From contig NZ_MXPU01000007.1 of NCBI RefSeq assembly GCF_002204185.1, positions 186,001 to 250,000 of the forward strand: 64,000 bases of DNA, in the 5' to 3' direction. Numbering within the stretch: position 1 is the stretch's first letter; each line of letters starts with the position of its first letter. A model generated the notes under the pieces. The model made no database searches and had not been told where the DNA came from. It saw nothing but the letters and a program-made list of their open reading frames with translations. Shown here in pieces: positions 26,231 through 35,412 of this stretch. Both the position numbers and the translations under genes were made by a program. The DNA comes from Rhizobium esperanzae. GTDB taxonomy: Bacteria; Pseudomonadota; Alphaproteobacteria; Rhizobiales; Rhizobiaceae.

Positions 26231-27094
26231 ATGCCGTACAGAGACTTCCTCGAGTTCCACTCATTGCCGCTGGACACCGTCACTGCAATTATCGACAGAG
26301 CCGGCCAGCTTGCGAAGCATTGGGCGGACCGCACCATGCCACAGTCGCTGCTGGGCAAGCGAGTTGGTGTTATCGTCGACGACACAGGATGGCGCAACAC
26401 CGCGGCCTTCGATCTCGGCGTCAAGGCCATGGGCGGCGTCTGCGTGCAACCGCCGATCAGCCTCAACACCCGCGAGGCCACAGCGGACCTTGGAGGCTAT
26501 CTCGATTACTGGTTCGATCTTCTCGTCGTCAGGACGAAGGAACTTGCTACCTTGCAAGAGCTCGCGGCGGTTATGGATGCGCCCGTCATCAATGCCCGGA
26601 CAAAGCTAAATCATCCGTGTGAAACGCTCGGCGATCTCGCCTATATCAAGAGCGTCAGGGGATCACTGGACGGCCTCAAGGCGGTCGGGATCGCGCCGGA
26701 TGCCAACATTCTTCGTTCCTGGGTCGAGGCATCGAAATCCATGCCCATCCGCGTCGTCCAAGTCTATCCGGAGCGCTGGCACGTGGCCGATGCCAATCTC
26801 CTGAACCCGAATTTCGAAATCAGCCGGGATATCAGGCATGCCCTTGACGCGGATGTCATCATCACGGACTCGTGGCCGAAAGACGCGAGGGAAAATGAGC
26901 TGGTCGAGTATCAGGTGACGGCAACACTCCTCGACAAAGGGCGGCGCGACCTGATCTTTTTGCCCTGCCCGCCAGTCGCAAGGGGACAGGAAGTAACGGC
27001 CGATGCGATGTCGCACCCAGCCTGCCAAAGCCGTCCCGCAAAAGCATTCCTGCTGCATGCCCAGAACGCACTCATGGAGTGGGCGACCTCTTGA
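26231..27094 (+). CDS. Ornithine/aspartate carbamoyltransferase-like protein lacking catalytic motifs
   Basis: 287 residues from the ATG at 26231; a GTG at 26222 is an alternative. The overall pattern is that of carbamoyltransferases: RDFLEFHSLPLDTVTAIIDR, NHPCETLGDLAYIKSVRG, SWVEASKSMP and VARGQEV. However, the carbamoyl-phosphate loop S-T-R-T is replaced by G-W-R-N (53-56, inside VDDTGWRNTAAF), and the H-C-L-P motif is P-C-P-P. It is somewhat shorter than true OTCs. It probably binds a related ligand or catalyses a different transfer. It stands alone, with no arginine genes nearby. Confidence 0.7.
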   Translation: MPYRDFLEFHSLPLDTVTAIIDRAGQLAKHWADRTMPQSLLGKRVGVIVDDTGWRNTAAFDLGVKAMGGVCVQPPISLNTREATADLGGYLDYWFDLLVVRTKELATLQELAAVMDAPVINARTKLNHPCETLGDLAYIKSVRGSLDGLKAVGIAPDANILRSWVEASKSMPIRVVQVYPERWHVADANLLNPNFEISRDIRHALDADVIITDSWPKDARENELVEYQVTATLLDKGRRDLIFLPCPPVARGQEVTADAMSHPACQSRPAKAFLLHAQNALMEWATS

Positions 27095-27488
27095 CGATCG
27101 GGCGTTGCGCCTCGACATGATCCGGCCCGCGACCCTCGGCGCGCACGAGCTTTCCAAGTCCGTAAATTGTGTCGTTTCCGCATCACTTTCCCTTGGGTTG
27201 CAAATTCCCTCTTGGCAATGCGCAATTGCTTCGCTACAAAACGCTACCGCTCAGATCGAACCAAAGGGAGGCGTTGAATGACATCAGCAATCATCGAAGT
27301 CTTCCCGTGTGGTATGTCCCGACGCTAGGTCATATCCATTCGCGCCCCGCCTTAAGCGCGCGCGACATGCGGTTTTCTCTTTCTTCAGCCCGATTGATCT
27401 GACGGCATTATTTCGTCTTCCGCGCGGGCTGCGCCTTTCAACTCTCGATTTTGAGGACCGGTTTCAGATACGAGCCGGACTGGTTAAA
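27095..27488. other. Leader region of the ABC exporter
   Basis: 394 bp without a large gene. It holds a 16-codon reading frame with a strong ribosome-binding site (27278-27328), followed by a GC-rich inverted stretch (about 27340-27370) and a T-rich run, before the exporter start. Confidence 0.4.
27278..27328 (+). CDS. Possible leader peptide upstream of the ABC exporter
   Basis: A 16-residue frame, MTSAIIEVFPCGMSRR, preceded by AAAGGGAGG ending six bases before its ATG. It ends about 160 bp before the exporter ATG. Short translated leaders often control drug-exporter genes by ribosome stalling. Length and position fit, but there is no direct proof that it is translated. Confidence 0.35.
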   Translation: MTSAIIEVFPCGMSRR

Positions 27489-29279
27489 ATGACTCGCAAG
27501 AAGCTCGATTTCCGCGCCGATGCCTATCGTCACGTGCTCGGCTTTGTTTTTCATCATTGGACCCACCGGCCTGCATTGGTCGGCATCATCATCGTGCTGG
27601 TAATTTCAAGCACGCTGGCCGAAGTCATGGTGCCGGTATTTTCCGGCCGGATCGTCGATGCCATTGCCGGCGGCAATGCGGCTGACGGCGCGCTCAGCGC
27701 CTTTGTTGTCGTCGTCGTTCTCGGCTTTATCAGCGTGGCACTGCGCTGGTTCATCTTCAACGGCATCATCCGGCTGACGCTGCGCATCATGGCGGATGTG
27801 GTCAACAACGGCTTCCACAAGGTGCAGCGGTTCTCGACCGACTGGCATGCCAACAGCTTCGCCGGTTCGACGGTGCGCAAGATCACCCGCGGCATGTGGG
27901 CGCTCGACTCGCTCAATGATCTGCTGCTTGTCGCGCTGCTGCCGTCCATCGTCATGCTGGTCGGCGCCAGTATCGTGCTCGGCAGCTACTGGCCGGTCAT
28001 GGGCCTGATCGTGGCTCTCGGATCGCTGGTCTATATCGGCGTCACCGTGGCGCTTTCCATGGGCTTCGTATCGCCGGCGGCAAGGCTTGCCAATGCCTGG
28101 GACACCAGGCTCGGCGGTGCGCTGGCGGATGCGATCAGCTGCAATTCGGTGGTCAAGGCCTTCGGCGCTGAAGCCCGCGAAGAAGCCCGCTTGCGCCATG
28201 TGCTGGGCAAATGGGACAGCCGCACGCGCAGAACATGGAAGCGCGGCACCTTGAGCGGCACGATCCAGGGCTTCATGATGGTATCCATGCAGGCCGGCAT
28301 TCTGGGAACGGGCCTGATCATGTGGCGGCAGGGGCTGGCGAGCCCGGGCGACATCACCTTCGTGCTCGCCATGTTCTTCGTTCTGCAAGGCTATCTGCGC
28401 AATGTCGGCCAGGACATCCGCAATCTGCAGCGTGCCGTCAACGACATGGAGGAGCTGGTGCTGCTCGACAGGATGCCGCTCGGCATCGAGGACAGGCCGG
28501 ACGCCAAGCCGATTTCGATCGGCGCGGGCGAAATCGTCTTCGATCGCGTCACCTTCCAATATGGCGCTCATCCCGACCCGCTTTACGAGGACTTTTCGGT
28601 CACCATCAGCCCGGGCGAGCGTGTGGGGCTGGTTGGACATTCAGGCTCGGGCAAGACCACTTTCGTCAAGCTCATCCAGCGCCTCTATGATGTGAACTCG
28701 GGCGCCATCCGCATCGACGGGCAGGATATCGCCGAGGTCAGGCAATCGAGCCTGCGCGGCCAACTCGCCATCGTGCAGCAGGAGCCGATCCTGTTTCACC
28801 GGACGCTGGCGGAAAATATCGCCTATTCCAGGCCGAACGCCTCGCGGCGCGAGATCGAGCAGGCGGCGAAACAGGCCAATGCGCACGGCTTCATCATGGA
28901 CCTTCCGAAGGGCTACGAGACGATGGTCGGCGAACGCGGCGTCAAGCTGTCGGGCGGCGAGCGGCAGCGTGTCGCCATCGCCCGCGCTTTCCTGGCCGAT
29001 GCCCCGATCCTGATCCTCGACGAGGCGACGTCGAGCCTCGACAGCGAAAGCGAAGTGCAGATCCAGCAGGCGATGGAACGGCTGATGGACGGCCGCACCA
29101 CGCTGGTCATCGCCCATCGGCTGTCCACTGTGCGGGCGCTCGATCGGCTGCTGGTGTTCGACAAGGGCAAGATCGTCGAAGAAGGCGACCACCAGGCGCT
29201 GATCCGGCTCAATGGTGGCATCTATCGCCGGCTGTTCGAGCGCCAGGCGCTGGAATTGACCAAGGGGCTGGTGGCTTGA
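27489..29279 (+). CDS. ABC exporter, fused membrane and ATPase domains (MsbA/multidrug type)
   Basis: 596 residues. A six-helix exporter membrane domain occupies about 1-320. The ATPase domain shows GHSGSGKTT (Walker A), LSGGERQRVAIARAF (signature), ILILDEATSSLDSE (Walker B) and IAHRLSTV (switch). This is a homodimeric or heterodimeric half-exporter for lipids, peptides or drugs. The ATG at 27489 begins MTRKKLDFRADAYR, as in rhizobial relatives; the frame extends to 27309 with no family resemblance. Confidence 0.9.
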   Translation: MTRKKLDFRADAYRHVLGFVFHHWTHRPALVGIIIVLVISSTLAEVMVPVFSGRIVDAIAGGNAADGALSAFVVVVVLGFISVALRWFIFNGIIRLTLRIMADVVNNGFHKVQRFSTDWHANSFAGSTVRKITRGMWALDSLNDLLLVALLPSIVMLVGASIVLGSYWPVMGLIVALGSLVYIGVTVALSMGFVSPAARLANAWDTRLGGALADAISCNSVVKAFGAEAREEARLRHVLGKWDSRTRRTWKRGTLSGTIQGFMMVSMQAGILGTGLIMWRQGLASPGDITFVLAMFFVLQGYLRNVGQDIRNLQRAVNDMEELVLLDRMPLGIEDRPDAKPISIGAGEIVFDRVTFQYGAHPDPLYEDFSVTISPGERVGLVGHSGSGKTTFVKLIQRLYDVNSGAIRIDGQDIAEVRQSSLRGQLAIVQQEPILFHRTLAENIAYSRPNASRREIEQAAKQANAHGFIMDLPKGYETMVGERGVKLSGGERQRVAIARAFLADAPILILDEATSSLDSESEVQIQQAMERLMDGRTTLVIAHRLSTVRALDRLLVFDKGKIVEEGDHQALIRLNGGIYRRLFERQALELTKGLVA

Positions 29280-29695
29280 ATCGAAACGCCGGGGCTGATG
29301 CTCTGGCGCAGTTCGTTGACAAAGTCTCCTCCGTCATGCTCGGCCTTGTGCCGAGCATTCAACCACTGTAATTGCCTGACGGAAAGATATTTATTTGCAG
29401 ATACTTAATCGGGCCGGCGCAGATCCTCGGGCACAAGGCCGGGGATGACGTTGCGGGTTTTGCAGTGGTCTTTCAGCAGCCAGCGCCAGCTGATGTCCTG
29501 GCATTTCTTCTTCTGCATATCGTCTGACGTTGCCGCATCATCCGGTCTTCGACGATATTGCGAAAACCGTTATCCCGAGAATCGATAGGTCCATAAGAAT
29601 TGCAACGATCAATTCCTGAAGTCAGCTCAACTTCTGTTGAGCGCCAGGTTGACGGCAGGCTGCTATTAGCTAGATCGGAAAAACAACGTCGAGGC
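29280..29695. other. Intergenic region between exporter and cyclase genes
   Basis: 416 bp between two converging genes. A 37-codon leftward frame at 29405-29518 looks protein-like but has no ribosome-binding site. Otherwise no gene, RNA or strong terminator was recognised. Confidence 0.35.
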
Positions 29696-31102
29696 TCACG
29701 ACAGGGCGAAGATCCTGACCTCCCTGCCAATGCCCTGAAGCTCCGCCATCCGCGAGGCCGATGTGACGCCGCTGTCGCGCAGGATCTCCGAGACATTGGC
29801 ATCTTCGACGATCGCCTCCGTCGTCATGATTACATTCGGATCGGCAAGGCCCTGGACGCGGGAGGCGATATTGACCGTCTGGCCGAAATAGTCCTGCCTG
29901 TCGTTCAAGTTGACGGCAAGGCACGGTCCCTCATGGATGCCGATCTTCAGCAGGAGGTCTTCGCTGCCGTGTTCGGTGTTCAGCCGGCGCATTGCCTCGC
30001 GCATCCTGAGTGCCGCCGCCACCGCCCGGTCCGGGCTCGGAAAGGTCGCCATCACGGCATCGCCGATCGTCTTGACGACCGCGCCGGCCTCGGTGGCGAC
30101 GATCTCGTGAAGAACGCGGAAATGCGCCCGCACCAGATCGAAGGCGGCAAGATCGCCGACACGCTCATAAAGCGCGGTCGAGCCCCTGAGATCGGTGAAG
30201 AGGAACGTCAGGCTGGTGATCTTCAGGCGCTGGTCGACATCGAGCGTATCGGTCCGGTAGATGTCGCGGAAACTCTGGTTCGTCAGCAGGCGCTTGGCCG
30301 TCAGAAATGGCCGCCTGCGGCCGAGGAGATCGTGCAACTCATCGCCGGCGATGCAGACATTCGGCACCACCCGGCGATCCGTGTGGTTCTCGAGCGTGAG
30401 CCGCAGCAAGCCGGGTCTCAGCGTCACGGTTTCGTTCAAGGCATGCCCGCGGCTGATCACCATCGAAAGATTCTGGCGCTCGTCGGTGGGTTCCCCCTGC
30501 ACGTCGATGAACTGCGCCGAATGGGTCATCGCATCGAAGATGATGACGAATTGCGCCGGCAGCTGCAGCGACACGAAAGCCTTCTCACCCGGCGCCAGCT
30601 CGATCATTTCCAGCAGGATGCGGTCGAACCTGGCTTCCAGATCCTCCGGCAGGTCGACGCCGGAGCTGAAGAAAATCTGGCGGTAATATTCGAGCGGCGG
30701 CAGCCGGTCGGGCTCGTGGGCGGCAATCCTGCGCACGCGCGGACTGACCGTGAAGGTGACCTCGACCATCTCGTCGAGAGTCGGTTCGTATCCGGCCGCG
30801 CAGAGGGCGCAATGATAGGTATCCTGGTTGACCCCTTTGAGGGTTGCGCCGCTGTCGAGGACGCCGCCGCATCCTGGGCAAAGCACGTTCCAGGTCATCT
30901 CGAAGGCGCCGATGCGGGCTGCATGCAGAAAGGCGGCGATGGTTTTCTCTTCATCGAGATGGTGCTTGGCGGCGAAGGCGAGCGCATTGACGCGATTGAG
31001 ATCACGATCGGCGCCGTGCTTGACGACATTTTCGATGCACTCGACCGTCTGCGGGTCAGCCGCCTGTCGCAGGCTGGCAAAAAGCACGTCCACTTCGCTC
31101 AT
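29696..31102 (-). CDS. DUF5939/class III adenylate-guanylate cyclase with zinc ribbon
   Basis: 468 residues. The N-terminal ~290 residues are a DUF5939-type regulatory region that includes a zinc ribbon, CPGCGG and CALC, about 40 residues apart. The C-terminal ~170 residues form the cyclase domain: FLFTDLRGSTALYERVG, KTIGDAVMATF, GIHEGPCLAVNLNDRQDYFG, then NIASRVQG. The ATG at 31102 (MSEVDVLFASLRQAAD) is the start. The frame back to 31219 lacks family similarity. The enzyme should make cAMP or cGMP in the cytoplasm. It is divergent from the basic protein at 31384. Confidence 0.85.
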   Translation of the reverse strand: MSEVDVLFASLRQAADPQTVECIENVVKHGADRDLNRVNALAFAAKHHLDEEKTIAAFLHAARIGAFEMTWNVLCPGCGGVLDSGATLKGVNQDTYHCALCAAGYEPTLDEMVEVTFTVSPRVRRIAAHEPDRLPPLEYYRQIFFSSGVDLPEDLEARFDRILLEMIELAPGEKAFVSLQLPAQFVIIFDAMTHSAQFIDVQGEPTDERQNLSMVISRGHALNETVTLRPGLLRLTLENHTDRRVVPNVCIAGDELHDLLGRRRPFLTAKRLLTNQSFRDIYRTDTLDVDQRLKITSLTFLFTDLRGSTALYERVGDLAAFDLVRAHFRVLHEIVATEAGAVVKTIGDAVMATFPSPDRAVAAALRMREAMRRLNTEHGSEDLLLKIGIHEGPCLAVNLNDRQDYFGQTVNIASRVQGLADPNVIMTTEAIVEDANVSEILRDSGVTSASRMAELQGIGREVRIFALS

Positions 31103-31383
31103 CGGACAAGTCTCTGTACTGACAACACGGCCGATAAGGCCAGTCCCGTGATCATAACACGGGACGTTGCCAATAGAAATCAAAGGGGCCCGGGATGCCG
31201 CTCGTTTCCCGGCCGTCAAGCTTCGTCGCCACCCGGGAACAGGGCATCGGATTCGCCGTTACGCCGCTGCATCAGCACCGCGAAAATCGGTGGAAACAGC
31301 GCACAAAAAGTGAACGTCACCCCCTCGACTTCCGCTACAATCCGTCGTTTCGGCCCAATGGGGCAGATCGCAAAGGAGAAACG

Positions 31384-32115
31384 ATGGATCGTCTCGTCGG
31401 CGCGGATGAAGGGGCGAGCTCGGCAGATCGGGCTGACGAGGCCGGGCGTGCGGAGGGTCTTGCGCGGGACGTTACCGCGGTCAAAATCGGCGACTGCCTC
31501 CTCGGTTACAAGGCCGTGCAGCGCCGCATGCGAGGCGGCCGCTGGAATCACTTCCGCGGCCGGATGCGCGAGATCGAGAAATTGATCCGGCATCGTCACG
31601 GCGAAATCGTTCCCGAGGCGGATGACGCATTGATCTATCTCGAGGTGATCGCCAGCCTCGCCTTCGTCGAGTTCAGGGAAGGGTTTGTCGAGGTGGTTCT
31701 CGGCTGGGCGGCGCGATGGCTGCCCTGGGCTCGGAAAGCCGCGATCGAGGAAATCATCTATGAGCGGACGAAACTGCGCTTTTCTCCCCTCACCGCCGAT
31801 GCGCTCGGTCACGCCCTGCATCTGAGCTATGCGGAACGCAGCGCGCTCGACATTCGCACCATCGGCGCCTTCGACGTGCCGAAGGCGAAAAGGGCGAAAC
31901 TGCAGAAGGCAAAGCGGCGCCAGCGCGACCGAAGCCGAAAGGAAGAGCAGCGGCGGGCCGCCGGCGCCGTTACCAGGGACGACTATATCGACAATTCCCT
32001 CAGCGCAGCCCGCCCCTGGGAGGCCTTCGGCATCAGCCGCCGCACCTGGGAGCGCCGCGGCAAACCGATGCCGGAGCCAATGCCAGACGGCGCGCCGATT
32101 TCGCTGGCCGCTTAG
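31384..32115 (+). CDS. Conserved hypothetical basic protein
   Basis: 243 residues, function unknown. It has a helical middle part with two tryptophan-rich turns (VEVVLGWAARWLPWARKAAI), a highly basic stretch at about 175-205 (KRAKLQKAKRRQRDRSRKEE) and a C-terminal WEAFGISRRTWERRG that resembles a short HTH. Similar tails occur in rhizobial plasmid or phage-associated proteins, so nucleic-acid binding is plausible. GGAG lies 5 bases before the ATG. The stop overlaps the convergent monooxygenase by 4 bp. Confidence 0.6.
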   Translation: MDRLVGADEGASSADRADEAGRAEGLARDVTAVKIGDCLLGYKAVQRRMRGGRWNHFRGRMREIEKLIRHRHGEIVPEADDALIYLEVIASLAFVEFREGFVEVVLGWAARWLPWARKAAIEEIIYERTKLRFSPLTADALGHALHLSYAERSALDIRTIGAFDVPKAKRAKLQKAKRRQRDRSRKEEQRRAAGAVTRDDYIDNSLSAARPWEAFGISRRTWERRGKPMPEPMPDGAPISLAA

Positions 32116-33629
32116 CGCTGCGGCTTTTCCTCTATTAGCGAGGCGGCCCCGAACCAGGTGCTCATCGCTGCGTCGAGGCCATTCCGAGATCCCTCGCCCA
32201 CCCATGCCACATATCCGTCTGGCCGGATCAGCACCGCGGTCGGCGCCGCAACCGCCCCCAGCGCCGGCAGTTCCCATGGCCCGTCATAGCGCGCATCGAC
32301 CAGACCCACGCGGTCTGACCATAGGCCGGTGTCGAGGCTGCCGCGCGGCCCGAGGTTCAACAACACCGGTCTTGCATCTTTCAGCAGCGTAAAGACACGC
32401 AAGGGGCCGTCCGCCGTGACCAGGTCGAGATCAGGCATGCGGCGGCCGAGCAGCGGGTGCCCCTCGCCGAAATCATAACGGATGCCGAGCCCGGACATTT
32501 CGGCGGCAATCTTCTTGCGCGCCTCCTCAAGGCCAAGCAGTTCCAACACGATGTTGCGCAAGGCTTCGGTGCGATCATCGGTCCGTTGCAACGCGACCTG
32601 CGCCATCGTCGTGCGCAGGACGCGGGCGGCGACCGGATGACGCTCGGCGTGATAGGTGTCCAGCAAGGCCTCGGGCGATATGCCCTTCACCACCTGGGCG
32701 AGCTTCCAGCCGAGATTGACGGCATCCTGCACACCGGTATTGAGGCCCTGCCCGCCCACCGGGGAATGCACATGCGCGGCGTCACCCGCCAGCAGCACCC
32801 TGCCCTTGCGGTAGACCTCCGCCTGGCGCGACATGTCGGTGAACCTGGAGATCCACTTCAGGCCGTGGATGCCATAATCGGTTCCGCAGGCGGCGATGAG
32901 CGCTTGCCTGAGATCATCAAGCGTCGGCTCGCCTGCGCCGCCGGCCGTCTGTTCCGTGACCATGACGTTGATCGGACCTTCGCTGGCGAAGATCACCTTG
33001 CCGTCGCGGATCTCATATTCCTCGCGGCCGAAGGCATGCATGCCGAGCGCGGTGCGGTGGACACCGAGCGGCGGCTCCTCCTCCATCTCGGCCTCGGCGA
33101 GAATATTGCTGGTGGTCGCATCCCATCCCGGAAAGGCGATGCCGGCCACCTTGCGAACCAGACTTCGGCCGCCATCGCAACCGACGAGATAGCCCGCGCG
33201 CAGCGACGATCCGTCGGAGAGTTCGAGGGTGACGCCGGTCTCATCTTGCACGAAACCGGTCAGTTCGCGGCCGCGATAGCTCGTCACCGGCAGCTCACCG
33301 ACCCAGCCGGCCAGGATGCGCTCGATGTGCTTCTGCCGCAGGGCCAGCCCGTAATTGTGCCGCGTCGGGAAATCGCTGATATCAAGCCGCGTGACCGCAA
33401 ATCCCGTGACCTGGGCGATCTGCCCTTCCCCCAGGAACCGATCGACGATGCCGCGCTGGTCGAAAACTTCGAGCGTGCGCGAGCTCAGACCGCCGGCACG
33501 TGAACCGACGATCTCCTGATTCTCGCGACGTTCGAGGATGGCGACATCGACGCCCGCCAGGGCCAGTTCACCCGCCAGCATCAGCCCCGTCGGCCCTCCT
33601 CCCGATATCACGACCGCATGGTCTCTCAT
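32112..33629 (-). CDS. FAD-dependent aromatic-ring monooxygenase
   Basis: 505 residues with the same architecture as the enzyme at 21611-23122: GGGPTGLMLAGELALAGV (FAD), GCDGGRSLVRK, GDAAHVHSPVGGQGLNTG and a thioredoxin-like C-terminus. It probably hydroxylates a phenolic or polyketide-like ring. The ATG at 33629 has AAAGGAG upstream. The frame to 33932 continues through the promoter region and is not coding. No dedicated regulator is adjacent. Confidence 0.88.
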   Translation of the reverse strand: MRDHAVVISGGGPTGLMLAGELALAGVDVAILERRENQEIVGSRAGGLSSRTLEVFDQRGIVDRFLGEGQIAQVTGFAVTRLDISDFPTRHNYGLALRQKHIERILAGWVGELPVTSYRGRELTGFVQDETGVTLELSDGSSLRAGYLVGCDGGRSLVRKVAGIAFPGWDATTSNILAEAEMEEEPPLGVHRTALGMHAFGREEYEIRDGKVIFASEGPINVMVTEQTAGGAGEPTLDDLRQALIAACGTDYGIHGLKWISRFTDMSRQAEVYRKGRVLLAGDAAHVHSPVGGQGLNTGVQDAVNLGWKLAQVVKGISPEALLDTYHAERHPVAARVLRTTMAQVALQRTDDRTEALRNIVLELLGLEEARKKIAAEMSGLGIRYDFGEGHPLLGRRMPDLDLVTADGPLRVFTLLKDARPVLLNLGPRGSLDTGLWSDRVGLVDARYDGPWELPALGAVAAPTAVLIRPDGYVAWVGEGSRNGLDAAMSTWFGAASLIEEKPQR

Positions 33630-33976
33630 TGGCGAGCTCCTTTGTTCACCCTGTCCGAGCGCAAAATCCGGCATAGCGGGCCGTTCCGGGCCGGCTGCCT
33701 CTCCCCTGTTTCGCAATGCCTGCGCGGGTCCGATTTCCCCTGTCGCAGGTTGTTCCCCCCATAAATATAAGCTCTCTACTGGTGGGAAGGACTTGCGACA
33801 GAATTTCTGCCTTGCTTTCCAAAGCCCTTGTTGGTTGCCGCTTGCGGGGTGCCCCGCAGTGGAGCGCGGGCGTTTCAGCACGACCGGACCGGGTGGGCGC
33901 CGGATCTGGCAGAACGCTTTCGGTTTCACCATTCGTTCTCAAAGGGCGACCGATTCAATTGCTGTTGTGTCGCCTC
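33630..33976. other. Upstream region of the monooxygenase
   Basis: 347 bp. It holds AAAGGAG for the monooxygenase and an AT-rich patch around 33765-33780. The open frames here lack protein character. No other feature was recognised. Confidence 0.35.
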
Positions 33977-34147
33977 TCATTGCGGAACTGTCGCCTTTTG
34001 CGGGATGGACTCAGCCGCTGGTTGCTCGGACGGATCGGCGGGATGGCCGTAGAGCGTGTAAACGGCGCCCGCCAGAATGCCGAGGACGAGAAGAGCGATC
34101 ACGTAGGACAACATTCCGCGAATGGCCATTTTCGGTGTTCTGTCCAT
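33977..34147 (-). CDS. Small single-pass membrane protein
   Basis: 56 residues: a short basic start (MDRTPKMAIRG), one membrane segment (YVIALLVLGILAGAVYTLYG) and a soluble acidic/proline tail. GGAGG lies 8 bases before the ATG at 34147. The open frame to 34249 is an unlikely extension. The function is unknown. Confidence 0.65.
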   Translation of the reverse strand: MDRTPKMAIRGMLSYVIALLVLGILAGAVYTLYGHPADPSEQPAAESIPQKATVPQ

Positions 34148-34483
34148 CAGGGGGACCTCCAAGGTAACTCTGGGGTCAAGTCGTTGCGGGCGCTTTTGGT
34201 TCCGTGGAGGAAGGTCTCGAACCGCCGCCGGCGTCTGAACGAACCACATTTGGATGCCGTGTCCGGGTGTGACGCTCGCGCGTTGGGGCAGAACTCTATC
34301 GAACCGAGATTCTGCGAGGTTTGAACCAGTCGCTTATTGAGCATCTAGGTCGCCATGCCACCAGCAGCCAAGCGCACATTTGTTTCTGGCTGGTCGGCTT
34401 CTCGGAGCGACGAAAGGTCACCGTCCCACCCCGCCATAGTGCCGCCATAGAATTCGGACCAATCACGATTGTATAACAAGCGG
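34148..34483. other. Intergenic region between divergent small-membrane-protein and L,D-transpeptidase genes
   Basis: About 336 bp with no recognised gene, RNA or repeat. It must hold the promoters of both flanking genes, but no box could be assigned with confidence. Confidence 0.3.
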
Positions 34484-35104
34484 ATGCGAAGAATGAGATT
34501 GCTGGTTCTCCTTGCTGCGGCCCTATTTCTGACAGTGGTGCATGCCCAGGCCCAAGTTTACACGCCGTATGATGGATACGATGAATACGACGGCTATGGC
34601 TATGATGACCCTTACAGCCCCTATCCCCCTCCTCCTGACTACGAGCCAGAGCCTGGCTACCCGGAACCCTTTCCAGAACGTCGGGATCCATCGACGCGCG
34701 TTGGAAGAGGAACCATCGTCATTGCCACGCGTGAGCACACGCTTATCTACACGACGGCAGAGGGTGAGCAGTTTGCCTACCCCATCGCTGTCGGCCGCGA
34801 AGGCAAACAATGGTACGGGACAACGCGGGTCGTGTCGAAACGACTGCATCCCGAATGGCGGCCAACGGCCAGCATGCGCCAGAAGAACCCGAGGCTCCCG
34901 GCAGTGGTGAAACCCGGGCCTGCAAATCCGCTTGGGACCCGGGCGATCTACCTTGCCGACGGACTGCTCCGCATCCACGGCACCAACGACCCCTCCTCCA
35001 TCGGCACCAATGCATCAAGCGGATGCTTCCGCATGTACCGCGAGGATGTCGAGGAGCTTTACGACATGGTCCAGCCGGGGACCCGCGTGATCGTCCAACG
35101 GTAA
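34484..35104 (+). CDS. L,D-transpeptidase (ErfK/YbiS/YcfS/YnhG family)
   Basis: 206 residues. A signal peptide (MRRMRLLVLLAAALFLTVVH, cleavage near AQA) is followed by a low-complexity Tyr/Asp/Gly/Pro linker at about 25-70 (DGYDEYDGYGYDDPYSPYPP). The YkuD catalytic domain then has HGTNDPSSIGTNASSGCFRM, with the active Cys and His. It cross-links peptidoglycan or attaches proteins to it in the periplasm. ATG 34484 was chosen; a TTG at 34469 and an ATG at 34493 are alternatives. Confidence 0.85.
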   Translation: MRRMRLLVLLAAALFLTVVHAQAQVYTPYDGYDEYDGYGYDDPYSPYPPPPDYEPEPGYPEPFPERRDPSTRVGRGTIVIATREHTLIYTTAEGEQFAYPIAVGREGKQWYGTTRVVSKRLHPEWRPTASMRQKNPRLPAVVKPGPANPLGTRAIYLADGLLRIHGTNDPSSIGTNASSGCFRMYREDVEELYDMVQPGTRVIVQR

Positions 35105-35412
35105 TCGGATCGATTATCCTATAGGCGCACCGCCGAGGCGAAATTTACTCCGTTTGGTGTATGTGTACGGCTCGGTGCTCGCCTGCCGGATAGCTCTTGC
35201 GGGGACGAGCGTATTTTCGCAAACACGATTATTCGCAACCGTCACCGCCGGCGAGGAGTTATGCGATTTTGAGGGCGGCGTTGGTTTCGGCGGCACGGGC
35301 ATTGAGGAAGGATGACAACTCCGGGGAAACGGTGAGTCGATTTTCCCCAGCCGATCCGCCGGAGCAATCGTTCCGCGCATCCGATACACTATTTGTGGTT
35401 GTCTTTTGCTTG
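35105..35412. other. Intergenic region 3' of tRNA-Lys
   Basis: 308 bp between the L,D-transpeptidase and the tRNA 3' end. A leftward frame ending at 35259 (PELSSFLNARAAETNAALKI) looks protein-like but has no start codon or ribosome-binding site. No integrase remnant or tRNA 3' repeat was found. Confidence 0.35.

Noticed and set aside
27180-27240. Sigma-54-like promoter (TTGGCA ... TTGCTT) upstream of the ABC exporter leader
   Set aside because: The GG-GC distance is two bases too long for a -24/-12 promoter.
29405-29518. Leftward 37-codon frame beginning MQKKKCQDISWRWLLKD
   Set aside because: No ribosome-binding site and no recognised family. The protein-like look alone is not enough to call a gene.
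33646-33942. Leftward open frame upstream of the monooxygenase
   Set aside because: Composition is not protein-like, and the monooxygenase has its own ribosome-binding site and ATG at 33629.
35259-35400. Leftward frame ending ELSSFLNARAAETNAALKIA next to tRNA-Lys, considered as an integrated-element remnant
   Set aside because: No start codon, no integrase similarity and no repeat of the tRNA 3' end, so an integration site is not supported.
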